From: Struthio camelus
Taxonomy: Eukaryota > Chordata > Aves > Struthioniformes > Struthionidae
Length of the DNA: 64,000 nucleotides
NCBI RefSeq assembly: GCF_040807025.1
Contig: NC_090967.1
Span: 4,152,001-4,216,000 of the forward strand
Reading direction: 5' to 3'
This document shows, piece after piece, positions 1-13,394 of the stretch (position 1 is its first letter; every line of letters begins with the position of its first letter). The notes beneath the pieces were generated by a model. The model searched no databases and was not told where the DNA came from. It saw only the letters and a list, made by a program, of their open reading frames with translations. The translations under genes and the position numbers were made by a program.

Positions 1-1494
1 GGAGCCCCTCTCCCCCTAGCTGGGAGCGTGGGCAGAGTGAGCCCAGCCTGAGACTCTAACCAGCCGTGCTGAGGCACGGACACCATGTCAGAAGTCCTTC
101 CAGATGGGCCAAGCAGGGTCACTCAACTATGAACCTGGGGCTGCCAAAGCACCCTGCACTACAAATAAAGACTGCACCCATGGGTGAGGCCTGCAGAATC
201 AGCAGTGCACCGTTTCTGATGAACCTTGGCTGCTGCTTCTTGGTAGAAAGGTTCTCACGGACATCAGATCCCACTGCTGCTGCCTGCACTCTCCTCCCAT
301 CACCCATGACAGCTCTCTCTGCTTTCTTATCCTGAGAACATATGCTACTGACCCGGGGCTGGCAGGAGGCAGAGCTTGAGAGGCATAAGGTCCCATTTGT
401 CCCAGTCCTGTTCACGGGAAGCGAGGACAGCGGCAGGCAGGGAAGACGAGCCAGGCCAGCTCAAAATAGACTCCTTGTCAGAGTTTTCCATGAGACCTTC
501 GAGACTCCTTATCTCCCTGCTGCTGTTCTTGCACAGGATGAATCGCAGATGGAGCAGCCTCGACAAGCAGTGTTACTTTGGTCAACCCAAAGCTTCCTGT
601 TGTCTGGGTGGCAATTTGAGGCTCTTATCCCAGGGGGCCCTCTCGTTTAGCAGGAGGACTAATTGGGTGGAAGTGAAACCCGCCCAGCGGTAGAAGGGGG
701 GGAAGCAAGAGGCTCGGCTTTCAAGACAGGAGCTTTAGCAGAGAGTTGGCGCATGGCCTCGGTAAGCTGTTTTGAAAAAAAAAAAAAATACAGGCAGCTG
801 GGATGGGGAGGAGGGGTCTTGTACCTCTCGTGCTGTAATATCTGAGCCGCTTTCAGCAATGCATAAGGTGACAAGGGCAGCCTAAGCCACCCTGAGGTCT
901 GTGACCTATCTTCCCTGTCAAAAGAAGTATGTTCCTGCTAGGGACCAGGCAGATTGTCTGCTTTGTTGGTGGAAAGAGTGGCCCTGCTTCCTGGGCTCTT
1001 CCACGCATGTGCCATAGAAACTGGGACCTGTTTCTGCACTCAGAAATCACCAAGCCGTGGGCTTGTTTCTAGCCCAAGGGAAAGTTAGGCAGCATGACCT
1101 CATGATACTTTCCACAAGTCCTTTCCTGACCGGGTAGGATTTTCCTGTGGCCTTAATGAGACATCTGGGGACAATTAGTTTTCTGTTTTATTACATGCCT
1201 GTCTTTTCTTATTGAACATGGCATGGTGGAGCCGTGCTGGTTCTCCAGCCCCATCCTGGGAAGCTGGGAGGGACGGCAGGAGGTGCTGTGCAGAGCTTCG
1301 CTCCCGTCTTTCTCCCTTGATACTCATTGCTGCTCTGTGCCTTGTGCCCAGGGCCAGGCGTAATCTCACCCAAGTCCTGAGGCAGTGGAGGATCAGACCT
1401 GCAGCGCCCAATCCTGCTGTGACCTGTTGCTCTCAGACAAGTCCTGAGATTAAGGTTGAGCCTGCTTTCCACCCGCAGTATCCTGAAGTTTCCT
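1..1494. other. Intergenic or intronic sequence, no gene seen
   Basis: Moderate-GC sequence with short open frames on both strands, none resembling a known protein and none with convincing splice context. A 13-base A run near 777-789 is the only simple repeat. I see no exon, RNA gene or mobile element here. Confidence 0.5.
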
Positions 1495-1740
1495 AGAGTA
1501 AGAGATTACAGAGAGGATTAAATATAAACCTTTGCTGCTGCAGTAAATCATGTTTTTCACAGCTTCAGACTATGCAGAGAGGGGAGACAGCGTAGACGGG
1601 CAGTTCCCGTGGACTACAGTATTGCTGACCCCAATTATTTCCAAGTGATAAATCACCTCCTCTCCCTGATCTATCATAAACTACTGGATTGTGTTAAAAA
1701 CCAAGCAGCTTAGAGAAAAAATAAGTGTCCTTTTTCATTG
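1495..1740. promoter_or_regulatory. Candidate conserved noncoding element
   Basis: This block is more AT-rich than its surroundings and carries clustered developmental motifs: GTAAATCATG near 1543, CCAATTATTTCC near 1633, GTGATAAATCACC near 1647 (a near-palindrome), and CTATCATAAAC. There is no open frame of note. The clustering resembles vertebrate enhancers, but conservation cannot be tested here. Confidence 0.3.
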
Positions 1741-2159
1741 CCTCTTAGTTCTAGGGCTTTTGGGGTGGTGTTTTGAGGTTTTCTCTACAACCACAAGAGT
1801 TTAAAGACTTTGCTTAAAGAGGTGTGTGATCACTAGGAACTGAGGCTTTGAGATAGGTGCTAAAAATCATGAGACCTTCGGTACATTTGTGAGGGCTTCC
1901 ATCACCAGCAGAGATTAGCTAAAGGAGGCCCTTCCGCAGGGGACCGGAGTGATTACTTTGAACAGGGTTGCCGTTATTTTTATTTTACCGAAGGGGAAAC
2001 TGAGGCACAGAAGAGCGACGTTCCTTGGCCCGTGAGGTCACGCTGCCCTGACCGGTACCTGTACTGGCGGGGATGCTGGTGGATCCTGATGCTGGGGTTG
2101 TAGCAAAGGTGGGCCGATACTTGCCGCTAGGAATGACCAAGTGGAGAAGGTAATGCTGG

Positions 2160-2480
2160 GCAGCTACTTAATCATGATTTCTGAGAACGAAGCTTTTCAT
2201 TTTAGACAAGTTCTGATGATCCATTCCTTTAATTAATCGACCAAGACATGTGGACCTGCAGAAAACACTCTAAGAAATGTATTAGAAAAACTGCAAGGAA
2301 GAAAGAAAAGGCCATTGAACAGTTCCCCTGGGAATGACAGGGCTTTTTTGTCTTTTATTTTCCCCTTGTAGTTCACTTAATCAGCTAATGGTTTTTGCTG
2401 ACAGAAATTTATCAGACTGAACATGCTTTCCCTGGTCTTGGAAAAATAGAAATCTTTACTCCTGGCTCCAATAAAAAATT
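2160..2480. promoter_or_regulatory. Candidate conserved noncoding element
   Basis: AT-rich block containing TTAATCATGATTTC near 2169 (a palindromic homeodomain-like site), CCTTTAATTAATCGACC near 2225 and CACTTAATCAGCTAATGG near 2373. These TAAT cores with almost no coding potential suggest a regulatory element. It could also be ordinary AT-rich intergenic DNA. Confidence 0.3.
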
Positions 2481-3516
2481 CAGCGCAACATCCCTGAACG
2501 AGCTAGTCTGAATATCAATCCTTCTCTTGGCATCTCGGCTCTGGGAGTCGTTAAGAGGAGAATGGCAAAAGCAGAAAGCAAAGCCACCCAAGGTTAGAAG
2601 CAGGCCTGATTATTATTATTCTTTATTTTTTTTCAGCCAGAAATTTCATATGTTTAATGAGCTGGGGGGCATAGCATGCTAACAGCTATCCCCAGGGCTG
2701 GAAGCAAGGCTGCCCCAGCACAGCTCACGGTAATGTGTGAAACAGCCCCGTTCTGACATGGGAGAGGATTTTTGGAGCAAGTACCCAGCAGTGTGCTGTG
2801 ATCCGACATTCCTGTGTCCACATGAGGCTGGGTGGTCGCAGCTGCCACCAGGGGCCGGCTCCAGCATTGTCACTCTGTTGCCCATCAGGAGTAATTTCAC
2901 CGAGGCGAAGGGGGCTCAGCAGCCTCCAGCCTGTTAGTGACTTTCTGCTCTTGCTCCGTGTGCCTCCCTCCCTGTCTCTAGAGCGAACCTTCCTCTCATT
3001 CACACAGTTTGCCACCCTGCTGTTTTGATTTGCTCCTTTCTTACCCCAAATTAGGACGTTGAAAGCTGGCTCCCCAAATCTGGCCTTGGGTCTGGATTCA
3101 ACGCGGATTTCTGCAGCGAGTGAAAATCAACGGAGACATGTCTGGATTAACCATATTTGACCTTACCAAAATATCTATTAAACACGGCTGAGGAAAGCAA
3201 AACATCCAAGGTACGTTCGATCGTGATGTTGGATTTATTATCAAGGAGACAACCCATAACTTGCGAGATGCTGCTCCACACCATGAACGCAGTTAGACGT
3301 TCTTTCCAGGGCTAATGAGAATGAAGATTAATGTGCTCTCCCGTCCTCTCCGGCAGTGCCGGCAAATACTAGAGCCTGCCTTTTTTTCTTCTTTGAGGGC
3401 TTCATGGTTCTGAAAATTACTCAAGTGAAATTTTACAATGAGTGCCTGCTGCTTTGTGATTTTTGTACATCTAGGGAGTCCAAAGAGGTTTACATAAGCT
3501 CTCTCTTGCTCTGTGC
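2481..3516. other. No gene recognised
   Basis: A good acceptor-like signal (pyrimidine tract ending TTTTTTTTCAG near 2635) and a donor-like CACGGTAATG near 2730 could frame a small exon on the plus strand. The sequence between them encodes nothing recognisable and has stops, so no exon is called. The rest shows no feature. Confidence 0.4.
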
Positions 3517-3578
3517 ATATATAAGTATATATATAAACACACATATATATTTATATATTTTATAGGTGTGTGTGTATA
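3517..3578. repeat. AT/GT dinucleotide microsatellite
   Basis: Alternating TATA, TATATTT and GTGTGTGT runs form an imperfect compound dinucleotide repeat of about 60 bp. Confidence 0.85.
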
Positions 3579-3599
3579 GACTAAAAGGGAATCAACCCC

Positions 3600-3770
3600 T
3601 ATTCTGTTGCTCAGGGCTGGGATCTGCAAATTCACTTTGAATCTTTCTTGCCAGACATTAGCTGTGAATTATATTTGGAATAAAATGTTTAATTAAATTG
3701 GTCTTTGTGAGCTGCTGGGGGGCTTTGGCCACTGTCTTGCTGAGGAAATAAAAATGACCTCATTTGTGAG
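3600..3770. promoter_or_regulatory. Candidate conserved noncoding element
   Basis: Contains GTGAATTATATTTGG, TGTTTAATTAAATTGG and an AATAAAA motif in a short AT-rich island. The paired TTAATTAA-type sites suggest homeodomain binding. The evidence is motif density only. Confidence 0.25.
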
Positions 3771-6700
3771 AGCCGCAGGATGAAGGAAACCAGTTTCCAT
3801 CCCGGTTGGGTTGTGAGGAATCCGCAAAGGAACTCAGCATTCCCAAAGGAGAGGGAGCTTCAGTCTGTTTAGCCAGGGAGAAGTTGTCCTGGTGGTTTGG
3901 TTGGTGGGACAAGAACATCTCTTAGACAGCCCCAGCACAGCAGTAGGGCTTTTTTTTCATGGCTGATAAATCGTAATGAAGCCAACAGAGGAAGAGAGCT
4001 GCGTTCTCAGCCTGTTCAGATGCGTTTGCCAGGTGCTGGGCTGAGCCTGGCTATTGCGCAGGCTGTGCAACGCTTTCCAGCCCTTTGGCTTTTCACAGAG
4101 CCGTCTGCTTCTCCTCATGGATTCTCATTGCCCACTGCCTGAGATATAACATGCTTCATTTGTTTCTGTCCAGGCACAAGCTCTCGGGGTGCGAGGAGAT
4201 TTGAGGAAAGATTTATCCCTACTGATTGGCAGCGGGAGAAAGCTTTCCACTCCCAGATCTCCCTGCTGTTGCCAGAACCTGGCTGAGGGGTACATTGCGG
4301 TCACAGCGCCGCTGGCAGTCATCTCTCACACCATGCGTAAATGGGCAAAAACATTGATCTAGGACGACAACCCTGTGGCTCTGGTTTGGGAACAGGTAGG
4401 AGTGACTGGAACCGAAAAGGACCTCCCTTGACATGGGATTAGTCCTGCAGTAATAACCTAGGTGTAACAGCACTGTGCTGTTGAGGATGGCCAATTGCAG
4501 CTGGACAGCTAGCTGTAAGGCGGACATTTCTGGCCTAGCAGTGAAACTGGATCCTCAGCGTGGGATAAATCAGAGCATCTCCACCGAAACTAACTGAGCT
4601 CTGGTGATTTACACCTGCTGAGGATCTGTGCTGTTGTCCTAGGAGATGATAAAAATGATCCAGGCCCTTCCAGCCCTGCTTTGCAGTGATTGCTGCCTGG
4701 CTTTAAATAAGAAACAGGCCCAGCAGCACTTCCCACTTACCCAGCATTTCTCTCTCACAGACCTCTGAGCATTTTGCTCTGACTCGGGAGTGTTACGAAT
4801 TGGCAAATCTGTAGCAGTGCGTTATTCAAAACACGCTGGCTCCCTCTGCAAAATTGCAATTGTGGTTCGTAGGTTTGGGCTGAGACTATTGTGTTTAAAC
4901 TCAGGGCAGATTTTATTCACTCTTGGGGAACAAATGCTAGATCGTTACCTCCCTGCTAGGAAGTAAGCCCTGGCTGCACAAACCTGCACAGAGGCCCTGG
5001 CCCCAGGTCAGCTGGCTGCTCCTGCGCTGCTCAGATAACAGCTCTGCCCCATGCTCCAGAAACCTGCTGAGATGTTGACATGTTGCATTCATACTAGCTT
5101 CTGGACGGGTGGGGAGGACAAAGGAGTGGTGAGGGGACCCAGGGCTAAGGAGAGGTTTATCCTCCCTTTGTGCAAGTAGCCTCTGACTTTGGCAGGTTAA
5201 TGAAGGTCCAACCGTCAACAGAGGAAACCACCATGAAGTTTGCTCTGTGTCCCCAGTGGTTCATGACCAGCACGGGCCCTGCAGAGGCTGCCTCGGATAA
5301 ACACCTGGCGCTCGCCATGGAATCTAACCCTAATCTTGGTGAATTGTGTAAACCGGTGCAATCTCTATGGTTGAGGCTGAGGAAAACCTCAGTTGTTGTT
5401 TCAACCAAAACGGGAGTCTCTGCACAGCCATCAGCACCAGATGGACTCAGCTGCATTGAAATCCAGGTGGTTGGGGAAAAGTAGTGTACAATTTGTCATG
5501 TAGCAGCACGCCGGAGAGTCCCTGGGTAGGACTTGCCCTTGCTTCTGTGGAAAATGACAGTAAATCAGTTCAAAAGGGAGGGATAGGGGCTGCTGTTTGG
5601 AGACTACAGGAGTCGGTGATCCATGCAGGACTGGGGCAGCCCTCTCTGCCAGAGTGGGCACCGATGAAGAGGTCTCTGGGATGTGGTGCTGGCCACAAGC
5701 CCATCACCGCAGGGCCGCGAGGCAGGACCGGGGAAACAGCCCAGGGGCTGGAGGTGGCAATGCACCGACGCCAGGTCGCGTGGCTGACCCTGCGGCCTCC
5801 GTCTGATCCCTCTGAGCGGCAGCCCAAGGCGAAAGCAGGTCCAGAAACCCCAGCAGATGCCGTTTGTGACACAGATTAGCAGGGCTCTGAGCTGCCTTAA
5901 TAGGACCGATCCCTTGCCTGCAAGCCTCGGTGGTGATTTCTGCTTTGGTTTCTATTAACAAATCTCTGCGGTTATGTGCTCATGCTGTGCAGCGAGGGGC
6001 GGAGGGTTCAAAGCCAAGATAAATAGTCTTGGGGTCTGGCTGGGGCGCTAGGAAAACAGAGAGCGCAGCAAGTAATTTGGTTAATACGTTCAGACATGAC
6101 CATTATCCCATCAGTGCTTCCTGCGAGTGAGGTTCAGCCAGAGAAGGCTTGGACCGCAGCAGGTTAGGCACAACCAGTGGGGCTTTGCGAAGCCGCCGTG
6201 CTGCAGCCTAGGGGCTGTGAAGGCCCCGTACCCCTGTGTGTTGTCCTGGAGCCAGGTGTGGCAGGGTTGGGGGGTGGGAAAGCAAAATCGCTTTCTCGTC
6301 TGTGCTCCGCAGGAGGAAAAAGCTGTGGCTGCTTGTTTTGGGACCTGGAAGCGTCGTGGAGGATGAAGGCTGTGCCTTTGCCTCTCCCTGCTGTGAGCAG
6401 GATGGGAGAGGTCAGTCCCACACAGAGTTGTCCCTGGGTGCCATTTCTCTGCAGTGATTCACATTTGGCCAGGAGGGACGGCAGCCAGACTCCCAAAGGC
6501 ACGGAGTCTGGTCAGGCTGGGTTGGCGCGTTGGTACCTGTGAGGTGTAGGGTGAAGGAGAGCCCGGACCTCCCGCAGCTGGCGTACCAACCATCTGCAGC
6601 CTGGTGGGTTTTGCTTGGTGCTGGATGTCGTTATTCCCACTGTGGCATCAGGCATTCCTCTCTCCTGCTTTATTCCCAGGTTTGCCCAGGTGTATTTACA

Positions 6701-8640
6701 CTGCTCCGGCTACATACGTAGGTGTGAGCAGGATCTACAGCTAAGAGCGTTCAAACCCTTTGGCTGAATGAAGCAGTTCTGGAGATCCTGCATTGCAGCG
6801 CTCAGCTCCGCGTAGAAATCCTGCTTTAGAGACCCCAGGAAAGGGGCTGATTCCCGTGTCCTTGTGCCCAGGCGTTCTGAAAAGCCACGTCTTCTGGTGC
6901 AGGTCCGAGAGAGCAACAGCTCGGTCAGTCCTTGGGGTGGGATCTTGTAATGAGCAAAAAAGCCGGATAATCCAACATCACCTTGAGAAAGTGCTGAGGT
7001 GTTCAGCTCCCTTGATTCTCAGAGGAGAGGGAATAATCCCAGAAACAAGGGGCCTCTCTGAGAATCTAAATTAGATCCCCTCCTTTAGAGCACCTCTTTG
7101 TTATTTATTTATGCTTCTTCCTTTAGCAAATGTCTTCAGCGGCCCTGGTCTCTCCTGATGCCGCCACAGGAATGAGAGAGAGAGAAACCTCAGCAGCAGA
7201 AGGCCCTCCTGCCTGCTGGCTCCCTTCTCCACCCTTTGCTGGCTTCAGGAAGCAAGAGTGGGTGGGTGCCAGCCAGCAAATAGCATGGCAAGATTGGGTT
7301 CTTCAGTGTCTCTTGCCAGTGCAACTGATTTTGAGCATGCCAAGACCATCCCCTCTGCCCTGAGTCCATACTAACAGCTGGCTTTGGCAAAGAAACAACT
7401 GCAGCTAATGGGAAGAGCAGCTTGTCCTGCACGCATCATAATGGTTCAGATCCAAATCTCCTAACCCTCGGTGTGCTGTCACTTCCCTATCCATCAGCAG
7501 TTCCAAAATTTATGTTCTGTGCTGCATCGCTCCACCCAGCGAGGTTTAGCACATGCCAGAGGATGCCTTTTGCTTGTAGGGTGCTGTGCCAGCTACAGCT
7601 AGATGGAACGCAGCCTCGGCACATCGCCTTGTATAAGGGCCCTGTCCCATGTGCAGATGCCTTTCTGCAATGACACGGGCCACCGCTGCTCAATGGGCCA
7701 CACATTGGGGAGCTCTACTGTGTGTGACAGAGGCCTGCTGAGCTACAGATAACACCGAGTCCAGCTTCAAAACATGCAGAGGGAAGTCTCCAGCTGGGAA
7801 AAGACAAATTTACTCTTTTGAATGTTTTAGATCCAATTCCTCAGCTAGTGCAAGCAAACAAGCGTCTGCTCGCTTTAATCCCCATCTGCACTGAGCAAGG
7901 ATGTTGCCATTCATTGTCCAAAGAATGTTTTTGCAAAGGAAGGAAAGTAAAAACCAAGATAAATCTACTGCTAATGGTGAATCCTTTGAGAAAGCCAAAC
8001 ATCGCTCTGGGAGCTGCACTGGCAGTGAGATGCTGGCGGTGTCTGTACGGCTCTCAGCGGCCGGCTCCCGAGCGCCCTGGCCCTTTCCACGCAAGGCGTC
8101 TCTGAGCTGGCCGAATACTGACTGCCGCGGATGTGCGAGCGGCCAGGTCCTGCCCGCTCTGCGGGCTTCCCCCAGCTGCACCCGGGGCTTCGCTTCTGCC
8201 CTTGCTGTCTGCACAGACCGGGGCAGCTCCGAAAGCGCACGCGCTCCCCAGAACCCTGCTGCATCCAGCCCGTCCAGGCGTCTGGACCGCCACGCTCCAG
8301 GATGGCTGCCAAAAGACATGGGGAACAGAAGTAAAAAGGTACTCTGGCTCATCAGTTAGGGTAAGTAGCCAATTCACCACCTGGGGTGGATCATGGACTT
8401 GTATTAGGCCCATCTCCATGGAGATTAAACCCTGCCGCCACTCCGGCGGATCAGTTGGAGAGCTCTGCTGGCAGCGGGGCACACGAGGATAAGAGGAAGT
8501 TTCGTTCGTGCTGCCTGCCAAGCCTAATCAGGATCTTTCCACACCAGCTCCTATCTGTTGGCGTCTCTCAAGAGAGGACAGACCTGTTCTTCCTCCGGCG
8601 GTCCAGGGAGGAATAAACATTGTACGAGTCTCTTGCGCTG
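3771..8640. other. No gene recognised
   Basis: About 4.9 kb of moderate-GC sequence. Open frames are short and unlike known proteins. A consensus-like donor (TTAGGGTAAGTAG near 8360) has no identifiable matching exon. I see no repeats longer than simple runs. Confidence 0.45.
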
Positions 8641-11600
8641 ATTTAAGAGTGGAAAGAAAAACCGGGACGGTGAGTTGCAGTCACTTGGAAAGACGACGAC
8701 GACAACGACTCTGGGAGCAGCCCAGTGCCCACGTGGAGGCCGCGGAAGGGCCGTCGCACCATTCGGCCCTTGCCGAGGGCTCGCGAAAACTCGGCTGCGC
8801 CCAAAGGCGCGGGATGCAGCGACCTTCACGTCCTCGGCCCGTCGTGGTGGTCTCTCCGCCGGGGCAGGGCTGCTGCGTTTCTAGCTCGGGTGGTTTCCCC
8901 TGCGTTTCCCCAGGCGCGAGGGCAGAGGGCTTCCCTTAGGTCTGGCCCGCAGAGCTTGACGGGCGCCGCGCTGGGTTTTCAAATCGCAAAGCGCGGTCGC
9001 GCGCAGCCTGAGCGCGGCTGCCTGCAGCTGCCCGGAGAGGGATCCGAGTCCGCAGTCACTTAGCTGCTGCACGGTAGCTCCAGAGAAGTGATGTGTGGAT
9101 TAAGTTTCCAGGAATTGGCGGGGCCCGACTCAGTTTTGAGCCACCAATTCACCCGATTAAAAATAAACACACACAATTACGGGCGGGCTGTGCTCGGTCA
9201 CAGCTGATTTTTATCGACCCCGGCTGGGTGTTGGGATGGAAAGAGCGCTCGGCTGGAGTCACTCTCTTTCCATTCCCGATCGGCGCTGCCTCGGGAGGAT
9301 TTGGGAAGCAGAAAGTTCGAGTCGGGGCCTCTGTGAAATTCTGGCTGCTCAGAGATTTTCCCACCCGTTCATTAAACATACAGCGCATTCAAGTTTATTT
9401 CCAGAGATTTTAAGGGCTGAAAGGCTCATTGTATCTATCTGCTGCCATAATCCAGTTTCTGCGGGAGCTTGTCTGCCTCGCGCGCAGCACGTCGGAGGTC
9501 CAAACGCTAACCACCGTGCTACTGCAGGGCTGGTTGCTGGCCGAGGGGGCTCTGCCACGCTCCCGTTTTCTGTCCCAAACCAGCAGACGTTCAGCCGGAG
9601 TCTAGATACGCCGTCGTTGAAGCTAAACGGTGGGACCTCTTTGCCGCGCGAGGCAGGACGACCGCCGTGTGCTGGGTTTGCAAGACGCTGCCTCTTGCGG
9701 GTGCTAGGTACCGAGGTGCCCAGCTGCTAGAGCAACGTTTAAGAGAGACCGATTCGGTTCCCGCGCTCGGTCCTGCCCTCCGCCGCCGGGCAGCAGGTCG
9801 ACACCACCTCTGGGAGCAGGAACCCGTCCGAGCAGCGATAGCCGGGAGATGCTGCGGGGAACGAGCCGGGTCGCGCTTTGCCGGCTCCTGGGGGGTGGAG
9901 GGGGGGGGAAAGGATGGGGTTATCGAAACGGGGTGGCTCCTCTCTAAGATGGAAATTTCTGCCGCGGCCAGAAGCAGCGGTCTTGGCTCGCGTCCCTGCT
10001 CCCTGTCACTGAGCCTCGCCACCTTCCAGGGTTCACTTTGTTCACAAAGAGCCTCAGATAAGCTTCTTGGCAGGGGCGCTCTGCTCTTGCCGCGGCACTG
10101 AGCGAGACTCGAGGCAAGTTGGGTTGGTTTTTTTTTTTTTTTTTTTCCATGTTCGTATTAACCTCTTGTTTTGGAGCATCTCCTGGCTGAGCTGGTCTCG
10201 CCGCGGTGGCGAGCCCGGGTTTGGTGCTGAGGAACGCTAGCAGCTTGGCGGGGGCTTTTTTTATTTTTATTTCTAAAGTTGCTTCTCCGTGAACGCCGGG
10301 GTTTTTTGTTGGGTTTTTTGGGTTTTTTTTTTTTTTTCTGGGCCGGTCTCATCAGCCACCTGGAAGGCGCTGCCTGGGCTCAGCGATTCGGGGGCGCCGG
10401 CGGGGTGAAGGATGCTGCTGCAGCCCCGTAAGGCGCCCGCGGTGGCGCGCGGCCGGGCCGGCCGCCCTCGCCTGCCGCCTAGCCCCGCTCGTTCGTCTTC
10501 GTGACTCGGGTTGTTTACGCGAGCGAGAGTTGGCCGGAGGCGCCGCGGGAGGGAGGAAGGAGGCACGGGCGCGAGCTCTCGCGCCTGGCGCCCGCTGCCT
10601 CGCTTAAAAAGCCTCGCTTCGTCCTTTGCGGCGGGGGAGCCGCTGTCGAGCGCGCGGTGGAAGCGAGACGCCTTCCTCGGGTGCCTCTGCCGGGGGGGGG
10701 GGGGTGTCAGAAAAAATAAAATAAGGAAGCAAGCCAGCGAGCATCCCCGCCGATGGCTGCTCGAGCGCGGCCTCGGGTGCCTCCCCCGGCCTCCCTTCTG
10801 CGTGCTCGAGTCGCTCCTAGGGGAGCATCCCCGCGGGGCGGGAGGGAGCCCGAGCGCCCCATCCCGGCTGCGCCTCCCCCCCCCTCGGGCCGTTCGCTGG
10901 CCTTGGGGGGTGAGTTTGCTGGGAAACTGCCTACAGCAAAACCGCTGGGCAGCAAGGAGCGACTCGAGCGATCCGAAAGCTCTGCCAGCCAGCAGCCGTT
11001 CGCAGCGCGGAGGGAGGTGGGGGGAAAGCCTGGCACTGGCGAAATCCCGTTGGCTCCTGCCTCGACGTAGCCAAGAGCCCCCGGCGGCGGGTGCCTGTGC
11101 CAGCGCGTGCCCGGCGCCAAGAGGATGCGCTAGACAGAGCGCGCTTTGTGTCGCGCCCGGCCCGGGCTTGCCTGGCGAGCGGCAAGGCGGGAGAAACCCG
11201 CCGAGGTCCGGATCCGCCGCGCTGTCCCATCCGGGGGGGCAGCCGAGATGTCCCGAGGAGGCGAGCGGCTGCCCGAAAGGATGGAAGGTGGAAAAAGCCC
11301 GGGCGGACGCGGGGCTGGAAGGGGCCCGCGGAGCGCGCGCGGGCTCGGCGACGCAGGGCGAGCGGCGCCGCGGAGGGCACGGCGTCTTCGGGCAGACGGA
11401 GCCGAAGAGGAGATGTTGCGGCTGGGGCTGGGGGCACGGACCCCCGGAGCCGGCGGCCGTCGCGGCAAGGTCCCACGCGGAGTCACTTGGGGACAGCGGC
11501 TTTTCTCGCACCTGCTTGCCAGGTGCCGGGAAACAAAAGAAACCCGAGCTATTTAAAAGCAGGAAGCCAGATTCTGTAAACTGTCAAAAAAAATGTATCC

Positions 11601-12825
11601 TCCGGAGACGAGATCGGAGCCTGGCTCCGAGCCCGAAGGAGCGAGCTGCGCAGAGAGGGAGCAAAGGACGGCGGCGGTGGAGGGAGAGCAGGTCGTCCCG
11701 CCGCTGCGTCCCCCCAGCCCGGGCCGGGGCCGGCCGACGGACGTGGCAGCGAACGCGCCCGGCGTGAAATCGGTTTCATTTGCACCCGGCGCGTTTTTTG
11801 GCTTGCGGTCGCCGAGAGCCTGTAGGTGCTGGTTGCGGGGGAGCCAAATCCGCGGGAGAGACACCGCTCGCCGCGGCTTTCGAGATGCCGGCGGGCGACG
11901 GGGAGGCGGGTGCCGCCGGGTGGTTTGTAGCATCGCGATAACCTGGACGGCTCGTGGGGGGAAAAAACCAGCAACGTTCTTCCGACTGATTTGCCGTTTC
12001 TTGCGTCGAGAAGCAACGTTTTCGCTGGAAAACCTCGGCTTCGGCCATCGCAGCGGGAGAGGGCTTGGAGCAGCAGCGGGCGCTGTGCGGAAGCGCCCGC
12101 TTGCGAACGCCCTTTGGGGCTCCCGGCCGCGCTCTCGCCCGCTGAGTCCTGCGAGACAGCGCTTGGCTTTTGGCTTTTCTCCCCAAGCAACACCAAGCAG
12201 CCGCTTCCCCAGATGAAAATGCTGCTGCTTTTCCTTTTTTTCTCCACCTCCAACCAAGGCTCGAAAGCCCAGGAAGAAAACGCCAACGTGTCCATCCGTT
12301 TTTTTTGTTTGTTTGTTTGTTTTTTGCGGGAACTGGTTTTGCCTTGCAGGTGCCTTTGCCACGTGCTGAGCTCGCTTGAAAGCCTGGGCCCGGTTTAAAA
12401 GCTCGGATGGGAAAATCAGCCTAGTACGGAGCAGGCTTTAATTTCTCAGCCGCTAAAGGCCTGCTGCCGGGACCGAGGAAAACCTGGGATGAGGCAGGAG
12501 AGGAGGAGCGCGCGCGGGGATTTACGCCCAGCCGCTTTGTGCCTCTTTGCGCTAGCGCCAACGCTAGTTCTCTCCAGACGCCGCTGCGGGCTGGGAGGAG
12601 GCAGGAGGCGGCGGCGAGCTGAGCCCCGGCGCCTTCGTCACACCCCGGCTCGTGGTGGTCCTGTCCTTCGAGGGGCTTTTCCCCCTCCCTCTCCAGCTCC
12701 GCCGTTGGGGAGACGATAATCGCTCCGCGCTTCAGCGGCTTTCCGTTCCCCTCTTGTCGAACGCAAATCCCACCTCCTCCTCCTCCTCCTCCTTCCTTTC
12801 CTTTTTGTTTTCCCCTTTTTCCCCT
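8641..12825. other. GC-rich CpG-dense region without a recognised gene
   Basis: Very GC-rich and CpG-rich, especially about 10,370-12,180. Open frames of several hundred codons occur on both strands in overlapping frames (for example 10,273-11,511 minus and 10,511-11,767 plus). Their translations are low-complexity Arg/Ala/Pro/Gly with no domain, as expected from a stop-poor GC-rich composition. Long T runs lie at 10,129-10,146 and 10,321-10,338. A CpG-island promoter for an unseen transcript is possible. Confidence 0.45.
12299..12326. repeat. (GTTT)n simple repeat with flanking T runs
   Basis: T-rich tract with four GTTT repeats in tandem. Confidence 0.85.
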
Positions 12826-12935
12826 CCTGGAAATTAAATTAGCATGCCATTTAATTAGCCGGGCCACTTCTCTAATTGCCGAGGGGGCCCGCGGATGTTG
12901 TCCTCGTTTAATTAATCGAGACCTGCAGTGTTTCA
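12826..12935. promoter_or_regulatory. Candidate homeodomain-rich conserved element
   Basis: A 110-bp AT-rich island inside extremely GC-rich DNA. It contains at least five TAAT/ATTA cores in order: AAATTAAATTAGCATGCC, ATTTAATTAGCC, CTCTAATTGCC and TTTAATTAATCGAG. Retention of such sequence against a strongly GC-rich background is typical of constrained enhancers. No coding potential. This and the block at 35.05-35.33 kb are the most persuasive regulatory candidates upstream of NRTN. Confidence 0.45.
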
Positions 12936-13394
12936 TGCAGAAAGGGGGGTTTATAGGCTGCGGAGAGGGTGGCGATGAGTGTGGCCCAGCTCGGGGACCG
13001 AGGAAGATCTGGTCTCAAATCCCTCCATTTAATCTAGCGTAAAGCCGGAGCCAGTAGCTTTCCCTGCCCGTGCAGCCACCTTTCTGGGTGCATCCTTCTT
13101 GATGGGGAAGGATTTTAAAAGGCTTTTCTATCCGGAGAGCATCTACAGGCAGCACGTCGCTCTTTGGAGACGTGCTTGGCCCCGCGATGCCGGCGATGCC
13201 CGGGCGCTGCCGGCTGTCGGGCTGGGTGACGGCGTTAGCATGGCCGTGGCCTCGCTGGGGCCAGGCTGCCTTTGGCGCTTGGGAGCAGCCTGCTGCCGCG
13301 TCTCGACTAAGGGTAGGTGGGATCTCCCAGCGTCACCTTCGCTCTCGGAGCTTCTCAACCTTGGCAAGTCGCCCGCCGGAGACTGGCTTCGAGT

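Noticed and set aside
10273-11767. Long overlapping open frames on both strands (about 410 codons each)
   Set aside because: Translations are Arg/Ala/Pro/Gly-rich, lack any domain, and exist simultaneously in several frames of a CpG-rich region. Explained by scarcity of stop codons at high GC.
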